64,000 bases of DNA from Faucicola osloensis_C (GTDB taxonomy: Bacteria > Pseudomonadota > Gammaproteobacteria > Pseudomonadales > Moraxellaceae): assembly GCA_019353055.1 (NCBI GenBank), contig JABAHL010000001.1, positions 1 to 64,000 of the forward strand, in the 5' to 3' direction. Below, one piece after another: positions 17,433 through 26,440 of the stretch (position 1 is the stretch's first letter; the number at the start of each line of letters is the position of its first letter). The notes below the pieces were generated by a model that had not been told where the DNA came from, ran no database searches, and saw only the letters and a list, made by a program, of their open reading frames with translations. The translations under genes and the position numbers were made by a program.

Positions 17433-18482
17433 ATGGGCAAATATATTCTTAAACGGCTATTGCTAATCGTCCCCACCTTGTTTTTGATTCTGCTCACCAA
17501 TTTTGCCATTGTCCAATCGGCGCCGGGCGGTCCTGTCGAGCAAAAAATATCGCAAATTGAAGCAGAACAAAAACACAGCTCAACCCAAACCCAACTGTCA
17601 ACCACCACTTATCAAGGCAGTCGCGGTTTATCGCCAGACATGGTCGAGGCTATCAAAAAACAATACGGCTTTGATAAATCCGCGCCTGAGCGATTTTGGC
17701 TCATGCTGACAAGCTATGCCAAGGGCGATTTTGGTACCTCGTTTTTTAAAGGCAAACCTGTGTCACAGCTGATTTTGGATAAAATGCCCGTGTCGATTTC
17801 GCTAGGACTTTGGAGTACGCTACTGATTTATTTAATCGCTGTGCCGCTAGGGATTGCCAAAGCCAGACGCCATAATTCACTGATGGATAAAACCACCGCA
17901 TTGCTGCTTGCGGTGAGTTATGCCGTGCCTGTGTTTGTGCTTGCGGTGGTGTTACTGGTGATGTTGGCAGGGGGGAGTTATTGGCAAATTTTTCCGCTAC
18001 AAGGCTTGGTGAGTGAGAATTTTGATAAACTGTCCACGTTTGGCAAAATCAAAGATTATTTTTGGCATTTGACATTACCCATCACGGCAAGCACGATTGG
18101 CGGGTTTGCGGGACTCGCATATTTGACCAAGTTTAGTTTTATGGAAGAATTGAACAAACAATATGTGCTGACTGCTCGCAGTAAAGGATTAAGCGAAAAA
18201 AAAGTGCTATACGGTCATGTATTTCGCAATGCGATGATGATTATTATTGCAGGCTTGCCGTCGGCGATTGTAGGAATATTTTTTACGGGTAATTTTTTGA
18301 TTGAAGTAATTTTTAATTTGGATGGTTTGGGACGACTGGGGTTTGAAGCGATTGGGCAACGCGATTATCCGGTAATTTTTGGCACGCTGTTTATTTTTAC
18401 CTTGATGGGGCTGATTTTGCAGTTGATAAGTGATGTGACTTATCATCTCATTGATCCCCGTATTGATTTTGAGGGTCGCTAA
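17433..18482 (+). CDS. yejB: Peptide ABC transporter permease (YejB type)
   Basis: Inner-membrane permease of the Yej importer. The 349 residues begin MGKYILKRLLLIVPTLF, the typical first helix of DppB/OppB-type permeases, and include the long periplasmic loop typical of YejB (QKISQIEAEQ and on). The EAA-type loop reads TARSKGLSEKKVLYGHVFRN near 245-265, and the end is TYHLIDPRIDFEGR. A GAGGGA ribosome site precedes the ATG. The stop shares one base with the yejE start (TAATG), indicating translational coupling. Confidence 0.93.
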   Translation: MGKYILKRLLLIVPTLFLILLTNFAIVQSAPGGPVEQKISQIEAEQKHSSTQTQLSTTTYQGSRGLSPDMVEAIKKQYGFDKSAPERFWLMLTSYAKGDFGTSFFKGKPVSQLILDKMPVSISLGLWSTLLIYLIAVPLGIAKARRHNSLMDKTTALLLAVSYAVPVFVLAVVLLVMLAGGSYWQIFPLQGLVSENFDKLSTFGKIKDYFWHLTLPITASTIGGFAGLAYLTKFSFMEELNKQYVLTARSKGLSEKKVLYGHVFRNAMMIIIAGLPSAIVGIFFTGNFLIEVIFNLDGLGRLGFEAIGQRDYPVIFGTLFIFTLMGLILQLISDVTYHLIDPRIDFEGR

Positions 18483-19504
18483 TGCTGATAAAACATCCTG
18501 TTTGGCAAGCGCGCATTCACCGCTTTCGGCGTAACCGGTTGGGATTTTTTTCGCTCATCATGTTTAGCCTGATTTTCCTTGCCTGTATGGGGGCAAACTT
18601 TATCGCCAATGACAAGCCGATACTGGTCAATTACCAAAATCACTGGTATTTTCCCATCGTCAAGTCTTACCCCGAAACCACCTTTGGCGGTGTATTCGAA
18701 ACCGAAACCAACTACCAAGACCCTGTGGTCAAAGACCTAATCAACCAACATGGCTATATGATTGAGCCTGTGATACCGTTTGCCGACCAAACGCCAAGTG
18801 TGAGTCGTGATGTGCCGTTTCCTGCGCCGCCAAATAGCGAGAACTGGCTCGGCACGGACGACCAAGGTCGAGATGTGCTGGCAAGGGTATTGTATGGCTT
18901 GCGTGTATCGCTATTATTTGGGTTGGCGTTGACGGTGGCAGGGTCAATCATTGGCATTGCGGTGGGGGCGGTGCAAGGGTATTTTGGCGGCTGGACGGAT
19001 TTGGTGGGTCAGCGGTTGATGGAAGTGTGGGGTGGTCTACCACAGCTATTTATGATTATTATTTTGGTCAGTCTATTTAGCCCAAGCGTGTTTGTGTTGT
19101 TTGGCTTGATGCTGCTGTTTGGCTGGATGGGGCTCGTTGGTCTGGTGCGTGCCGAGTTTTTGCGAGCGAGAAATTTTGATTATGTACGCTCGGCAAAGGC
19201 GATGGGGGTGTCAGATGCCAAGATTATGTTTCGCCATATTTTGCCCAATGCGATGTCGTCGAGTCTGTCGCAGTTGCCGTTTATTTTGACCGCGAATATC
19301 ACGGCACTCACCACGCTTGATTATTTGGGCTATGGCTTGCCCGCAGGGTCACCGTCTTTGGGCGAGCTAATCTCACAGGGAAAAGATAATTTGGATTCAC
19401 CGTGGCTGGCTTTGGCAGGGTTTTTTAGTTTGACGATTGTGTTGTCGCTGCTGATTTTTATTGGGGAAGCGCTGCGAGATGCATTTGACCCACGGCAATC
19501 ATAA
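18482..19504 (+). CDS. yejE: Peptide ABC transporter permease (YejE type)
   Basis: Second permease of the importer, OppC/DppC type. In 340 residues an N-terminal helix (about 18-40) is followed by a large periplasmic part, then the motif NWLGTDDQGRDVLARVLYG that marks this subfamily, five more helices, and the EAA loop SAKAMGVSDAKIMFRHILPN. It ends EALRDAFDPRQS. Its start overlaps the yejB stop by one base. Unlike the usual arrangement, 92 bp separate its stop from yejF, and a tiny ORF fills that gap. Confidence 0.93.
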   Translation: MLIKHPVWQARIHRFRRNRLGFFSLIMFSLIFLACMGANFIANDKPILVNYQNHWYFPIVKSYPETTFGGVFETETNYQDPVVKDLINQHGYMIEPVIPFADQTPSVSRDVPFPAPPNSENWLGTDDQGRDVLARVLYGLRVSLLFGLALTVAGSIIGIAVGAVQGYFGGWTDLVGQRLMEVWGGLPQLFMIIILVSLFSPSVFVLFGLMLLFGWMGLVGLVRAEFLRARNFDYVRSAKAMGVSDAKIMFRHILPNAMSSSLSQLPFILTANITALTTLDYLGYGLPAGSPSLGELISQGKDNLDSPWLALAGFFSLTIVLSLLIFIGEALRDAFDPRQS

Positions 19505-19525
19505 TTTAATCAAAAGGGCAATAAT

Positions 19526-19600
19526 ATGAGTTCATGTTTTGTGGCGGGGACGCTCGTGCATACGGATAAAAGTTCGACCATTCAAGGAAATGATAAATGA
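19526..19600 (+). CDS. 24-codon ORF with Hint-domain start motif, coupled to yejF
   Basis: The frame reads MSSCFVAGTLVHTDKSSTIQ then GNDK and stops at a TGA that overlaps the yejF ATG (ATGA). The segment SCFVAGTLVHTDK is what I know as the first block of Hint domains in polymorphic toxins, where the cysteine is the self-splicing nucleophile. Only this block is present, with no second block or toxin, so it cannot splice. It has a weak purine ribosome site (AAAAGGG). It may be a debris fragment now used as a coupling leader, or an unusual convergence. That it is translated is inference from the ATGA overlap. Confidence 0.45.
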   Translation: MSSCFVAGTLVHTDKSSTIQGNDK

Positions 19601-21237
19601 GCGAGTTACTCAAAGTCGAAAACCTAACCATCAAATCTGCAACCCAAACGCTGGTTGATAACCTATCTTACACCCTCCACACAGGCGAAACCCTCGCCAT
19701 CGTCGGCGAGTCTGGCTCTGGTAAATCCATATCAAACCTCGCTTTACTCGGACTGCTGCCAACTAGCCTCAGTATCACAGGACAAGCCAGTTTAACAGAT
19801 AGCCAAAGTGACAAAATTATCAACTTACCCATTGAAAATAGCCTAAGCAATAAAAATCAGACCAAACAAAACGAAAATATCTTCCGCCAAATCCGTGGCA
19901 AACGCATCGGCATGATTTTTCAAGAGCCGATGACCGCCTTAAACCCCTTGCACACGGTGGGCAAACAAATCGCCGAATCGTTAAGTCTGGCTGGTGTGGC
20001 AAAAAAACACTGGCGACAGCGTACCCTAGCGCTGCTTTCCCAAGTCAATATTGCCGACCCTGAAAGCAAACTTGCCCGCTATCCGCACGAGCTCTCGGGG
20101 GGACAACGACAGCGTATCATGATAGCGATGGCACTCGCGCAAGACCCTGACATTATTATCGCAGACGAGCCAACCACCGCCCTAGATGTGACTTTACGCC
20201 ATGAGATTTTGGGTTTACTGCATGGGCTAAAAAACGAGCGGGGCATGGCGATGATTTTGATTAGCCATGATTTAAACCTTGTCAAACGCTACAGCGACAA
20301 CCTCATCGTCATGCAGAAAGGCAAGGTTATGGAGCAGGGGGCGACCCAAGCAATTTTTGACCAGCCGCAGCACAGTTATACTCGCTCATTGATTTATCAA
20401 GATTTTGGACAAAGTTTGCCCATCATTGACAATTCACCCAGTGTTTTGGAAGTTAAACAGTTAACCATTGCTTTCCCCCAAAAAAACAATATATTGGGTC
20501 AAACCACCCAATGGTTTGAGGCGGTCAAAGGGTTAAATTTGACCCTTGCGCAGGGGCAATCCTTGGGTATAGTGGGCGAGTCGGGTTCTGGCAAAACTAC
20601 CACGGCTTTGGCACTCATCAAATTATTGGCGAATGCTGCCAAAGTGCAAGGTCAGATTTTGCTGTCAGCGCAGGCTCACATGACGGACGTTTTAGCGTTG
20701 TCGAATAAAGCCTTTTTGCCGTATCGCTCGGATATTCAAATGGTATTTCAAGACCCGTATGCCAGTATCAATCCACGGTTTGGTGTGTTTGAGATAATTG
20801 AAGAAGGGCTAAGCATCCAAGGTATGGCAAAAACGGAGCGTGAAAAAGCGGTATTAGCAGCCTTAGACACGGTGCGGTTGCCACGAGATTTTGTCAGTCG
20901 TTATCCCCATGAGCTTTCAGGCGGTCAGCGTCAGCGGGTGGCACTCGCGCGGGCATTGGTGATGAAGCCCAAAATTTTGTTACTCGATGAGCCCACATCG
21001 GCGCTTGATAGCAGCACCCAAGTGGCAATGGTGAAGTTATTGCGAGATATTCAAGCAAAATTTGGTTTAAGCTATATTTTTATCAGCCATGATTTGCAGG
21101 TGGTTAAGGCATTGTGTCAAACGATACTGGTATTGAAAAATGGCGAAACACAAGCGTATGATACGACAGACAATATCTTCACCCAACCACAAAATCACTA
21201 TGTGACTGCCCTAATTGCGCACAGCAGTGAAAGCTAG
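19597..21237 (+). CDS. yejF: Peptide ABC transporter ATP-binding protein, double domain (YejF type)
   Basis: Energises the Yej importer. The 546 residues hold two ABC domains in one chain, as in YejF. The first has Walker A GESGSGKS at 37-44, signature LSGGQRQR and Walker B IIIADEPTTALD. The second has GESGSGKT, LSGGQRQR and ILLLDEPTSALD. Each nucleotide domain carries an H-loop ISHD. Last gene of the cluster; its ATG overlaps the TGA of the preceding 24-codon ORF, so initiation may depend on that ORF being translated. Confidence 0.95.
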   Translation: MSELLKVENLTIKSATQTLVDNLSYTLHTGETLAIVGESGSGKSISNLALLGLLPTSLSITGQASLTDSQSDKIINLPIENSLSNKNQTKQNENIFRQIRGKRIGMIFQEPMTALNPLHTVGKQIAESLSLAGVAKKHWRQRTLALLSQVNIADPESKLARYPHELSGGQRQRIMIAMALAQDPDIIIADEPTTALDVTLRHEILGLLHGLKNERGMAMILISHDLNLVKRYSDNLIVMQKGKVMEQGATQAIFDQPQHSYTRSLIYQDFGQSLPIIDNSPSVLEVKQLTIAFPQKNNILGQTTQWFEAVKGLNLTLAQGQSLGIVGESGSGKTTTALALIKLLANAAKVQGQILLSAQAHMTDVLALSNKAFLPYRSDIQMVFQDPYASINPRFGVFEIIEEGLSIQGMAKTEREKAVLAALDTVRLPRDFVSRYPHELSGGQRQRVALARALVMKPKILLLDEPTSALDSSTQVAMVKLLRDIQAKFGLSYIFISHDLQVVKALCQTILVLKNGETQAYDTTDNIFTQPQNHYVTALIAHSSES

Positions 21238-21423
21238 CGGTTTTGCTGTCAAAACATTAGAAAGTTAACAATTATCGTGAACCACATTGTTATATAAGTT
21301 TGCTTGGTTATAGCCAATTTACCCTAGTCATTCTACCATAGTGATTTTATTACAAGCACTTATACAGCGACTTGATTACATACACTTAACTACAGCCCCT
21401 TGAGCCATTGTTAAAAGTTAACC

Positions 21424-22893
21424 ATGCCAAATTCCATCATTACCGAAGACAAAAAGCCACAGCATGACGTATTTGCTATAGTAGCCTTAACCCCCGCGCA
21501 AACCAAATATTTGCCAATCGTGGTGGCAATCGCCTTGTTTATGCAAATCTTAGACTCAACGGTGCTCAATACCGCTTTGCCTGCGATGGCGCATGATTTG
21601 AATCAGCCTGCGTTATCAATGCAGTGGACAGTGATTAGCTATGCGCTCACTTTGGCAATTTTTACCCCGATTAGTGGTTTTATTGCTGATAAGTATGGCA
21701 CTAAAACCACCTTTATGGTGGCGATTGGCGTGTTTACCGCAGGCTCGATGATGTGCGCGATGTCACCAACGCTCAATAGCCTAATTTTTTCTCGCGTGGT
21801 GCAAGGATTGGGCGGTGCGATGCTCATGCCTGTGGGCAAGTTAACGCTGATTAAAAGCTATCCGCGAGAACGTATGCTGTCGGTGATGAATTATGCGGTG
21901 ATGCCTGCGATGATTGCACCCGTGATTGGACCTTTGGTTGGGGGGTACTTGGTGGAGCTTGCAAGCTGGCATTGGATTTTTTTGATTAATATTCCCATGG
22001 GGGCATTGGGGATGTGGGCAGGGTGGAAACTGATGCCTAACTATCTACAGCGCAATCCCAGTATGGATTTGCTTGGGTTTTTACTGTTTGGTGGCGCGAT
22101 GGCAAGCTTTACCTTTGCGCTCGAGTTTGCCAATAACATTCATGCCGATAATCTAGCTTCAGCGGTTTTTCCCGTGATGGTTGCTTTATTGGCAATTATG
22201 CTGCTCATTGGCTATTATTATCATGCCAAATACTCAGAATCGCGTAATGGGCAAAAACCACTATTTGGCTTGGATTTGTTTCAAGTGCGTACCTTTCGCG
22301 TGGGCATCGTGGGCAATTTGCTGACCCGTTTGGGGATGAGTGCGATTCCTTTTCTACTGCCGCTACTGCTGCAAGTGGTGCAGGGCTATTCGCCGTCACA
22401 AGCGGGTTGGATGTTGGCACCGATTGCGGTGGGCGCACTGTTGACTAAGCCGCTGGTCACGCGTATTGTGAAGCGATTTGGCTATCGTAAAACATTGGCG
22501 GGCAATACCTTGTTGATTGGCGTTAATATCATGTTGCTATCACAGCTCAATCAAACCACGCCGATTTGGCTAAGTGTGCCATTTTTGACTTTTATGGGGG
22601 CGTGTAATTCGCTACAATTTAGCACGATGAACACCATCAGTATCGCACGGCTTCGCCCAAGTCAAACCAGCAGTGGCAATAGTTTATTGTCCGTCAACCA
22701 ACAGTTGGCGATTAGTTTTGGGATTGGCTTTGGGGCGATGCTGCTACATTTACTGACGCCCGCTCGCGCCTCGCTAGCGCAGACGCAAACCGCATTTTCA
22801 TACAGTTTCATCATTTTGGGTATCATGACGATTTTATCTGGGCTGTATTTTTTGCGGTTGCACCGATTTGATGGCAAAGGACTATACCAGTAG
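21424..22893 (+). CDS. MFS drug:H+ antiporter, DHA2 (EmrB/QacA) type
   Basis: Inner-membrane proton-driven exporter, likely of drugs or other amphipathic compounds. In 489 residues a hydrophilic N-terminal tail (1-32) leads into helix 1 with the family motif LDSTVLNTALPAMA. The GFIADKYGTKTTF loop 2-3 motif and the SRVVQGLGGAMLMPVG antiporter region follow. Hydrophobic segments are consistent with about 14 helices. It resembles the MdtD/HsrA branch of DHA2. No regulator or periplasmic partner gene is adjacent, so the substrate cannot be inferred. Confidence 0.85.
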   Translation: MPNSIITEDKKPQHDVFAIVALTPAQTKYLPIVVAIALFMQILDSTVLNTALPAMAHDLNQPALSMQWTVISYALTLAIFTPISGFIADKYGTKTTFMVAIGVFTAGSMMCAMSPTLNSLIFSRVVQGLGGAMLMPVGKLTLIKSYPRERMLSVMNYAVMPAMIAPVIGPLVGGYLVELASWHWIFLINIPMGALGMWAGWKLMPNYLQRNPSMDLLGFLLFGGAMASFTFALEFANNIHADNLASAVFPVMVALLAIMLLIGYYYHAKYSESRNGQKPLFGLDLFQVRTFRVGIVGNLLTRLGMSAIPFLLPLLLQVVQGYSPSQAGWMLAPIAVGALLTKPLVTRIVKRFGYRKTLAGNTLLIGVNIMLLSQLNQTTPIWLSVPFLTFMGACNSLQFSTMNTISIARLRPSQTSSGNSLLSVNQQLAISFGIGFGAMLLHLLTPARASLAQTQTAFSYSFIILGIMTILSGLYFLRLHRFDGKGLYQ

Positions 22894-23065
22894 TCGCCCT
22901 TATATTCTTGCCCATATTGTTGATACTATATTGTCAGTATAAGTTGCCAAGCCATAACGATGGGTAGCGTGGTGATTTATTTCACTCAATTTTATGATAA
23001 TTTTAATCCTTTAACCCGATTGCCCCTAATTGCTATTCTATGGGCGCAATCGTTTTGGAAACCCT

Positions 23066-24838
23066 ATGCTCTCCAATGCTTTTTCAATGATAATTGATAC
23101 CCGTTGGTGTCTTGATGAACTGCTAAAAGATGGCATCATTGACCAACGTGATTATAATTTGGTGATGACCCATAACCGCAAAACCTTGCATCCCCTGCAA
23201 GTGATTGCAGGCTTTCATCTAGTCGATAAGACTACGCACATGGCGCTCAGTCTTGAACAGCTCAATCGCTGGTTGGCACAAAAAGCCGGCGTTGATTATG
23301 TACGTATTGACCCGCTGAAAACCGATGTGCCCTCAGTGACATCGATTATGTCATTTGAATATGCGCGCTCGCAGCACATTTTGCCAGTCGCCGTCACCCA
23401 AGATACGGTGGAAATCGGTACTGACCAGCCATTTTATCAAGATTGGCAGCTCAATATTGCGCATATCGTGTCGCCCAAAAAAATCAAAACCGTATTAATC
23501 AGTCCCGAGCAAATCAACCGCTATCGCCAAGAATTTTATCAAGTCACCAAAGCCATTGCGGGGGCAAACCATCAGCAAAAACGCGCGGATGCCGATATCA
23601 CCAATGTCGAAGCGTTATTACAACTGGGCAATGCCGCCAATATTGAAAACCCCGATGCCAATGACCAACACATCGTCAAAATTGTCGATTGGTTATTACA
23701 GTATGCCTTCGACCAACGTGCCAGTGACATTCACTTAGAGCCGCGCCGAGATAAAAGCAACGTGCGTTTTCGTATCGATGGGATTTTGCATACCGTTTAT
23801 CAAATGCCGACTGGGATTATGACCGCGGTGGTGGCTCGGATAAAAATTTTAGCAAGACTCAATGTCGCTGAAAAACGTAAACCTCAAGACGGACGGCTCA
23901 AAACCCGTACTCCCAAAGGTCAAGAAACCGAGCTGCGGTTATCAACACTCCCCACTGCGTTTGGGGAAAAATTGGTGATGCGGGTATTTGACCCAGAAGT
24001 ACTGGTGCGCTCTTTTGAGCAGTTGGGGCTGACAGGACGGGATTTGCAAAAATGGGATGACATGACCGGTAAAGCCAATGGCATTATTTTGGTCACAGGT
24101 CCGACAGGCTCGGGTAAAACCACGACGCTGTACAGTACCCTCAAAAAACTGGCGACAGAAGAAGTCAATGTCTGTACCATCGAAGACCCGATTGAGATGG
24201 TAGAGCCGTCGTTTAACCAAATGCAAATTCAAAACAACATTGATTTGACCTTTGCTGACGGTATTCGCTCGTTGATGCGTCAAGACCCTGATATCATCAT
24301 GATTGGCGAGATTCGCGATACCGAAACCGCAGAAATGGCGGTACAAGCCTCGCTGACTGGGCACTTGGTGTTATCGACCTTACATACCAATGATGCACCC
24401 AGTTCGTTAACAAGGCTGCATGATTTGGGCGTGGCGCCGTTTTTAACCTCAGCGACCATCTTGGGCATCATGGCACAGCGTTTGGTGCGTACCCTTTGCC
24501 CACATTGCAAATCGAATAAGCCCATGAATGACATTGAGCAGCAGACTTGGCAGGCGTTAGTCAGTCCTTGGAAAGCCGTAGCCCCCGATAGCATCAATCA
24601 TGCCGTTGGCTGTGAACATTGCCGTAATACCGGGTATCTTGGGCGAGTAGGGTTGTATGAAATCATGGTGCTCAGTAATGCGCTTAAAAAATTGATTAGC
24701 GAAGGCGCTGACTTGTCGCAAATCGCGCAAAAAGCCTATCAAGATGGGTTGCAGCCGTTAAGACTGGCAGGGGCAAAAAAGATTGCCGAAGGTATTACCA
24801 CGTTTGAAGAAGTGATGAGAGTGGTGCCGTTAACTTAG
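23066..24838 (+). CDS. GspE/PilB-type secretion or pilus assembly ATPase
   Basis: Hexameric ATPase that powers type II secretion or type IV pilus assembly. I start at the ATG 23066 (590 residues); the TTG at 23030 has no ribosome site. The N-terminal MshEN-like domain (about 20-160) is followed by the ATPase with the DIHLEPR block, Walker A GPTGSGKT at about 345-352, the Asp box TIEDPIE, Walker B MIGEIRDTETAEMAVQ and the His box LHTNDA. A zinc-binding pair CPHC and CEHC follows at about 490-530. No gsp or pil genes are next to it, so PilB, GspE or a stand-alone homologue cannot be told apart from context. Confidence 0.85.
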   Translation: MLSNAFSMIIDTRWCLDELLKDGIIDQRDYNLVMTHNRKTLHPLQVIAGFHLVDKTTHMALSLEQLNRWLAQKAGVDYVRIDPLKTDVPSVTSIMSFEYARSQHILPVAVTQDTVEIGTDQPFYQDWQLNIAHIVSPKKIKTVLISPEQINRYRQEFYQVTKAIAGANHQQKRADADITNVEALLQLGNAANIENPDANDQHIVKIVDWLLQYAFDQRASDIHLEPRRDKSNVRFRIDGILHTVYQMPTGIMTAVVARIKILARLNVAEKRKPQDGRLKTRTPKGQETELRLSTLPTAFGEKLVMRVFDPEVLVRSFEQLGLTGRDLQKWDDMTGKANGIILVTGPTGSGKTTTLYSTLKKLATEEVNVCTIEDPIEMVEPSFNQMQIQNNIDLTFADGIRSLMRQDPDIIMIGEIRDTETAEMAVQASLTGHLVLSTLHTNDAPSSLTRLHDLGVAPFLTSATILGIMAQRLVRTLCPHCKSNKPMNDIEQQTWQALVSPWKAVAPDSINHAVGCEHCRNTGYLGRVGLYEIMVLSNALKKLISEGADLSQIAQKAYQDGLQPLRLAGAKKIAEGITTFEEVMRVVPLT

Positions 24839-24912
24839 GCGGCTACCCATTATTTGAAAGACAATAAGTAAAATTTGAGAAGCAACAGGTAAAATTCAAA
24901 AATAACCGGCAA

Positions 24913-24943
24913 CAAAAAAGCCTAAACGTAAAAGTTTAGGCTT
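24913..24943 (-). terminator. Terminator of tRNA-Leu
   Basis: Read on the minus strand, AAGCCTAAAC and GTTTAGGCTT arms are followed by a T run, 7 bp past the CCA end of the tRNA. Confidence 0.8.
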
Positions 24944-24949
24944 AATCAA

Positions 24950-25036
24950 TGGTGCCCGGGGCCGGACTTGAACCGGCACGCTCGTAAGAGCGAGGGATTT
25001 TAAATCCCTTGTGTCTACCAATTTCACCACCCGGGC
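24950..25036 (-). tRNA. tRNA-Leu (UAA anticodon)
   Basis: An 87-nt class II tRNA. The acceptor stem GCCCGGG pairs with CCCGGGC, followed by ACCA with an encoded CCA. The anticodon stem GGGAT/ATCCC carries the loop TTTAAAA (anticodon TAA). The long variable arm CGCTC-TTAC-GAGCG and the TTCAAGT T-loop are present. It has its own promoter and terminator. Confidence 0.97.
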
Positions 25037-25095
25037 AGGGTAGTCACAGCACTGACGCTTGGCGTCGTGTGGTGTCTGTGTCAGAAGTGGGTGCT

Positions 25096-25123
25096 ATTAT
25101 AATCAGTTTTGTTAACTTTGCAA
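25096..25123 (-). promoter_or_regulatory. Promoter of tRNA-Leu
   Basis: TTGCAA (25118-25123) and TATAAT (25096-25101) on the minus strand are spaced 16 bp apart, about 60 bp before the mature 5' end. The precursor leader contains a small hairpin GACGC-TTG-GCGTC (25054-25066). Confidence 0.7.
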
Positions 25124-25214
25124 GCAATTTTTTACGATATTTTTTCGCGTTTATCGCTGACTCATAATAACAAAACACCCATAATAACAAAATAATGGCA
25201 ACGCAAAATGAAAA

Positions 25215-25288
25215 TGGAGGCTGAGGCCGGAATCGAACCGGCGTCCGCGGATTTGCAATCCGATGCATGGCCACTGTGCTACCCAGCC
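25215..25288 (-). tRNA. tRNA-Cys (GCA anticodon)
   Basis: A 74-nt tRNA with acceptor stem GGCTGGG/(C)CTCAGCC, anticodon stem-loop CGGAT-TGCAAATCCG (anticodon GCA), T-loop TTCGATT and encoded CCA. It precedes tRNA-Leu on the same strand with about 180 bp between, and each has its own promoter. Confidence 0.97.
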
Positions 25289-25306
25289 ATTTCATTTAGG
25301 TTTGCT

Positions 25307-25334
25307 ATGATAGCAAAAATTTTTAAAAGTGCAA
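25307..25334 (-). promoter_or_regulatory. Promoter of tRNA-Cys
   Basis: TTGCAC (25329-25334) and TATCAT (25307-25312) on the minus strand, 16 bp apart with a TGC extension before the -10, lie about 20 bp from the tRNA 5' end. Confidence 0.65.
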
Positions 25335-25511
25335 GGACTTTTTTAGCCATTTGAGCGATGTGATGAAGGATGGTGAAGGGTATTTGAGCGATAATCTAGC
25401 GGTTAAACATTTTCAATGGATGTTATCACGCCGTAAAATCGGTTAAAATAACGCAAATTTTTTGTTAACCGACTTTTTGTTGACCGATTCGTTATTGATT
25501 GAGGAACCACC

Positions 25512-26381
25512 ATGACTGCGACAGTGTTAGATGGCAAAGCGTATGCCAAACAAATGGAAGCTGAACTTGCCGAGCGGGTTGCCAAGTTAAAACAAGACTC
25601 TGGACGCACGCCGATTTTGGCAACAATTTTGGTGGGTGATGATCCTGCCTCTGCAACTTATGTCAAAATGAAAGGCAATGCCTGTCAACGTGTGGGTATG
25701 GATTCGTTAAAAGTTGCCATGCCACAAGCCACCACCACCGAGCAGCTATTGGCAAAAATTGCCGAGCTTAACAACAATCCAGACGTGCATGGGATTTTGC
25801 TACAACACCCTGTGCCCAGCCAAATTGATGAGCGTGCCTGTTTTGATGCCATTGCACTGGCAAAAGATGTGGATGGCGTGACTTGTTTAGGCTTTGGCAA
25901 TATGGCGATGGGCGAGCCTGCGTATGGTTCTTGCACCCCGCAAGGCATTATGTATTTATTAGAAAAAAACGGCGTTGAGCTTGCCGGTAAGCATGCGGTG
26001 GTCGTAGGTCGTAGCGCGATTTTGGGTAAACCGATGGCGATGATGCTATTAAACGCTAACTGTACCGTGACGATTTGCCACTCACGTACCCAGAACTTGG
26101 CAGAATTGGTCAAACAAGCGGATATCGTGGTGGGTGCTGTGGGTAAACCAGAACTTATCAAAAAAGATTGGATTAAATCGGGCGCCGTGGTGGTGGATGC
26201 AGGGTTTCATCCGCGTACCCATGCGGATGGCACGAGCGGTGGTGTGGGTGATATTGAGCTGACAGGTATCGAAGCTATTGCCTCAAGTTATACCCCAGTG
26301 CCAGGTGGCGTAGGTCCGATGACCATCAATACACTCATCCGTCAAACGGTAGAGGCGGCAGAAAAAGCAGCAGCAAAATAA
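25512..26381 (+). CDS. folD: Bifunctional methylenetetrahydrofolate dehydrogenase/cyclohydrolase
   Basis: Interconverts 5,10-methylene-, methenyl- and 10-formyl-tetrahydrofolate, supplying one-carbon units and NADPH. The 289 residues contain the catalytic Y50 and K54 pair (ATYVKMKGNAC), the QHPVP motif at 99-103, DVDG at about 119-122 and the NADP-binding VGRSAILGKP at 165-174. The end has the PGGVGPMT signature. Monocistronic, with a GAGGAA ribosome site and its own terminator. Confidence 0.97.
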   Translation: MTATVLDGKAYAKQMEAELAERVAKLKQDSGRTPILATILVGDDPASATYVKMKGNACQRVGMDSLKVAMPQATTTEQLLAKIAELNNNPDVHGILLQHPVPSQIDERACFDAIALAKDVDGVTCLGFGNMAMGEPAYGSCTPQGIMYLLEKNGVELAGKHAVVVGRSAILGKPMAMMLLNANCTVTICHSRTQNLAELVKQADIVVGAVGKPELIKKDWIKSGAVVVDAGFHPRTHADGTSGGVGDIELTGIEAIASSYTPVPGGVGPMTINTLIRQTVEAAEKAAAK

Positions 26382-26393
26382 TGGGTTTTAATT

Positions 26394-26425
26394 AAAAAAG
26401 GAAGTGTTTAAAGCTTCCTTTTTTT
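26394..26425 (+). terminator. Rho-independent terminator after folD
   Basis: AAAAAAGGAAG and CTTCCTTTTTT arms with a 9-nt loop. It ends only about 15 bp before the ATG of the next gene. Confidence 0.85.
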
Positions 26426-26440
26426 GTACATTTTTTTACC

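Noticed and set aside
23030..23065. Upstream TTG start for the GspE/PilB-type ATPase
   Set aside because: No ribosome site; the ATG at 23066 has GGA at suitable distance.
25054..25066. GACGC-TTG-GCGTC as a terminator
   Set aside because: Short stem without T run, inside the tRNA-Leu precursor leader; more likely a processing hairpin or chance.
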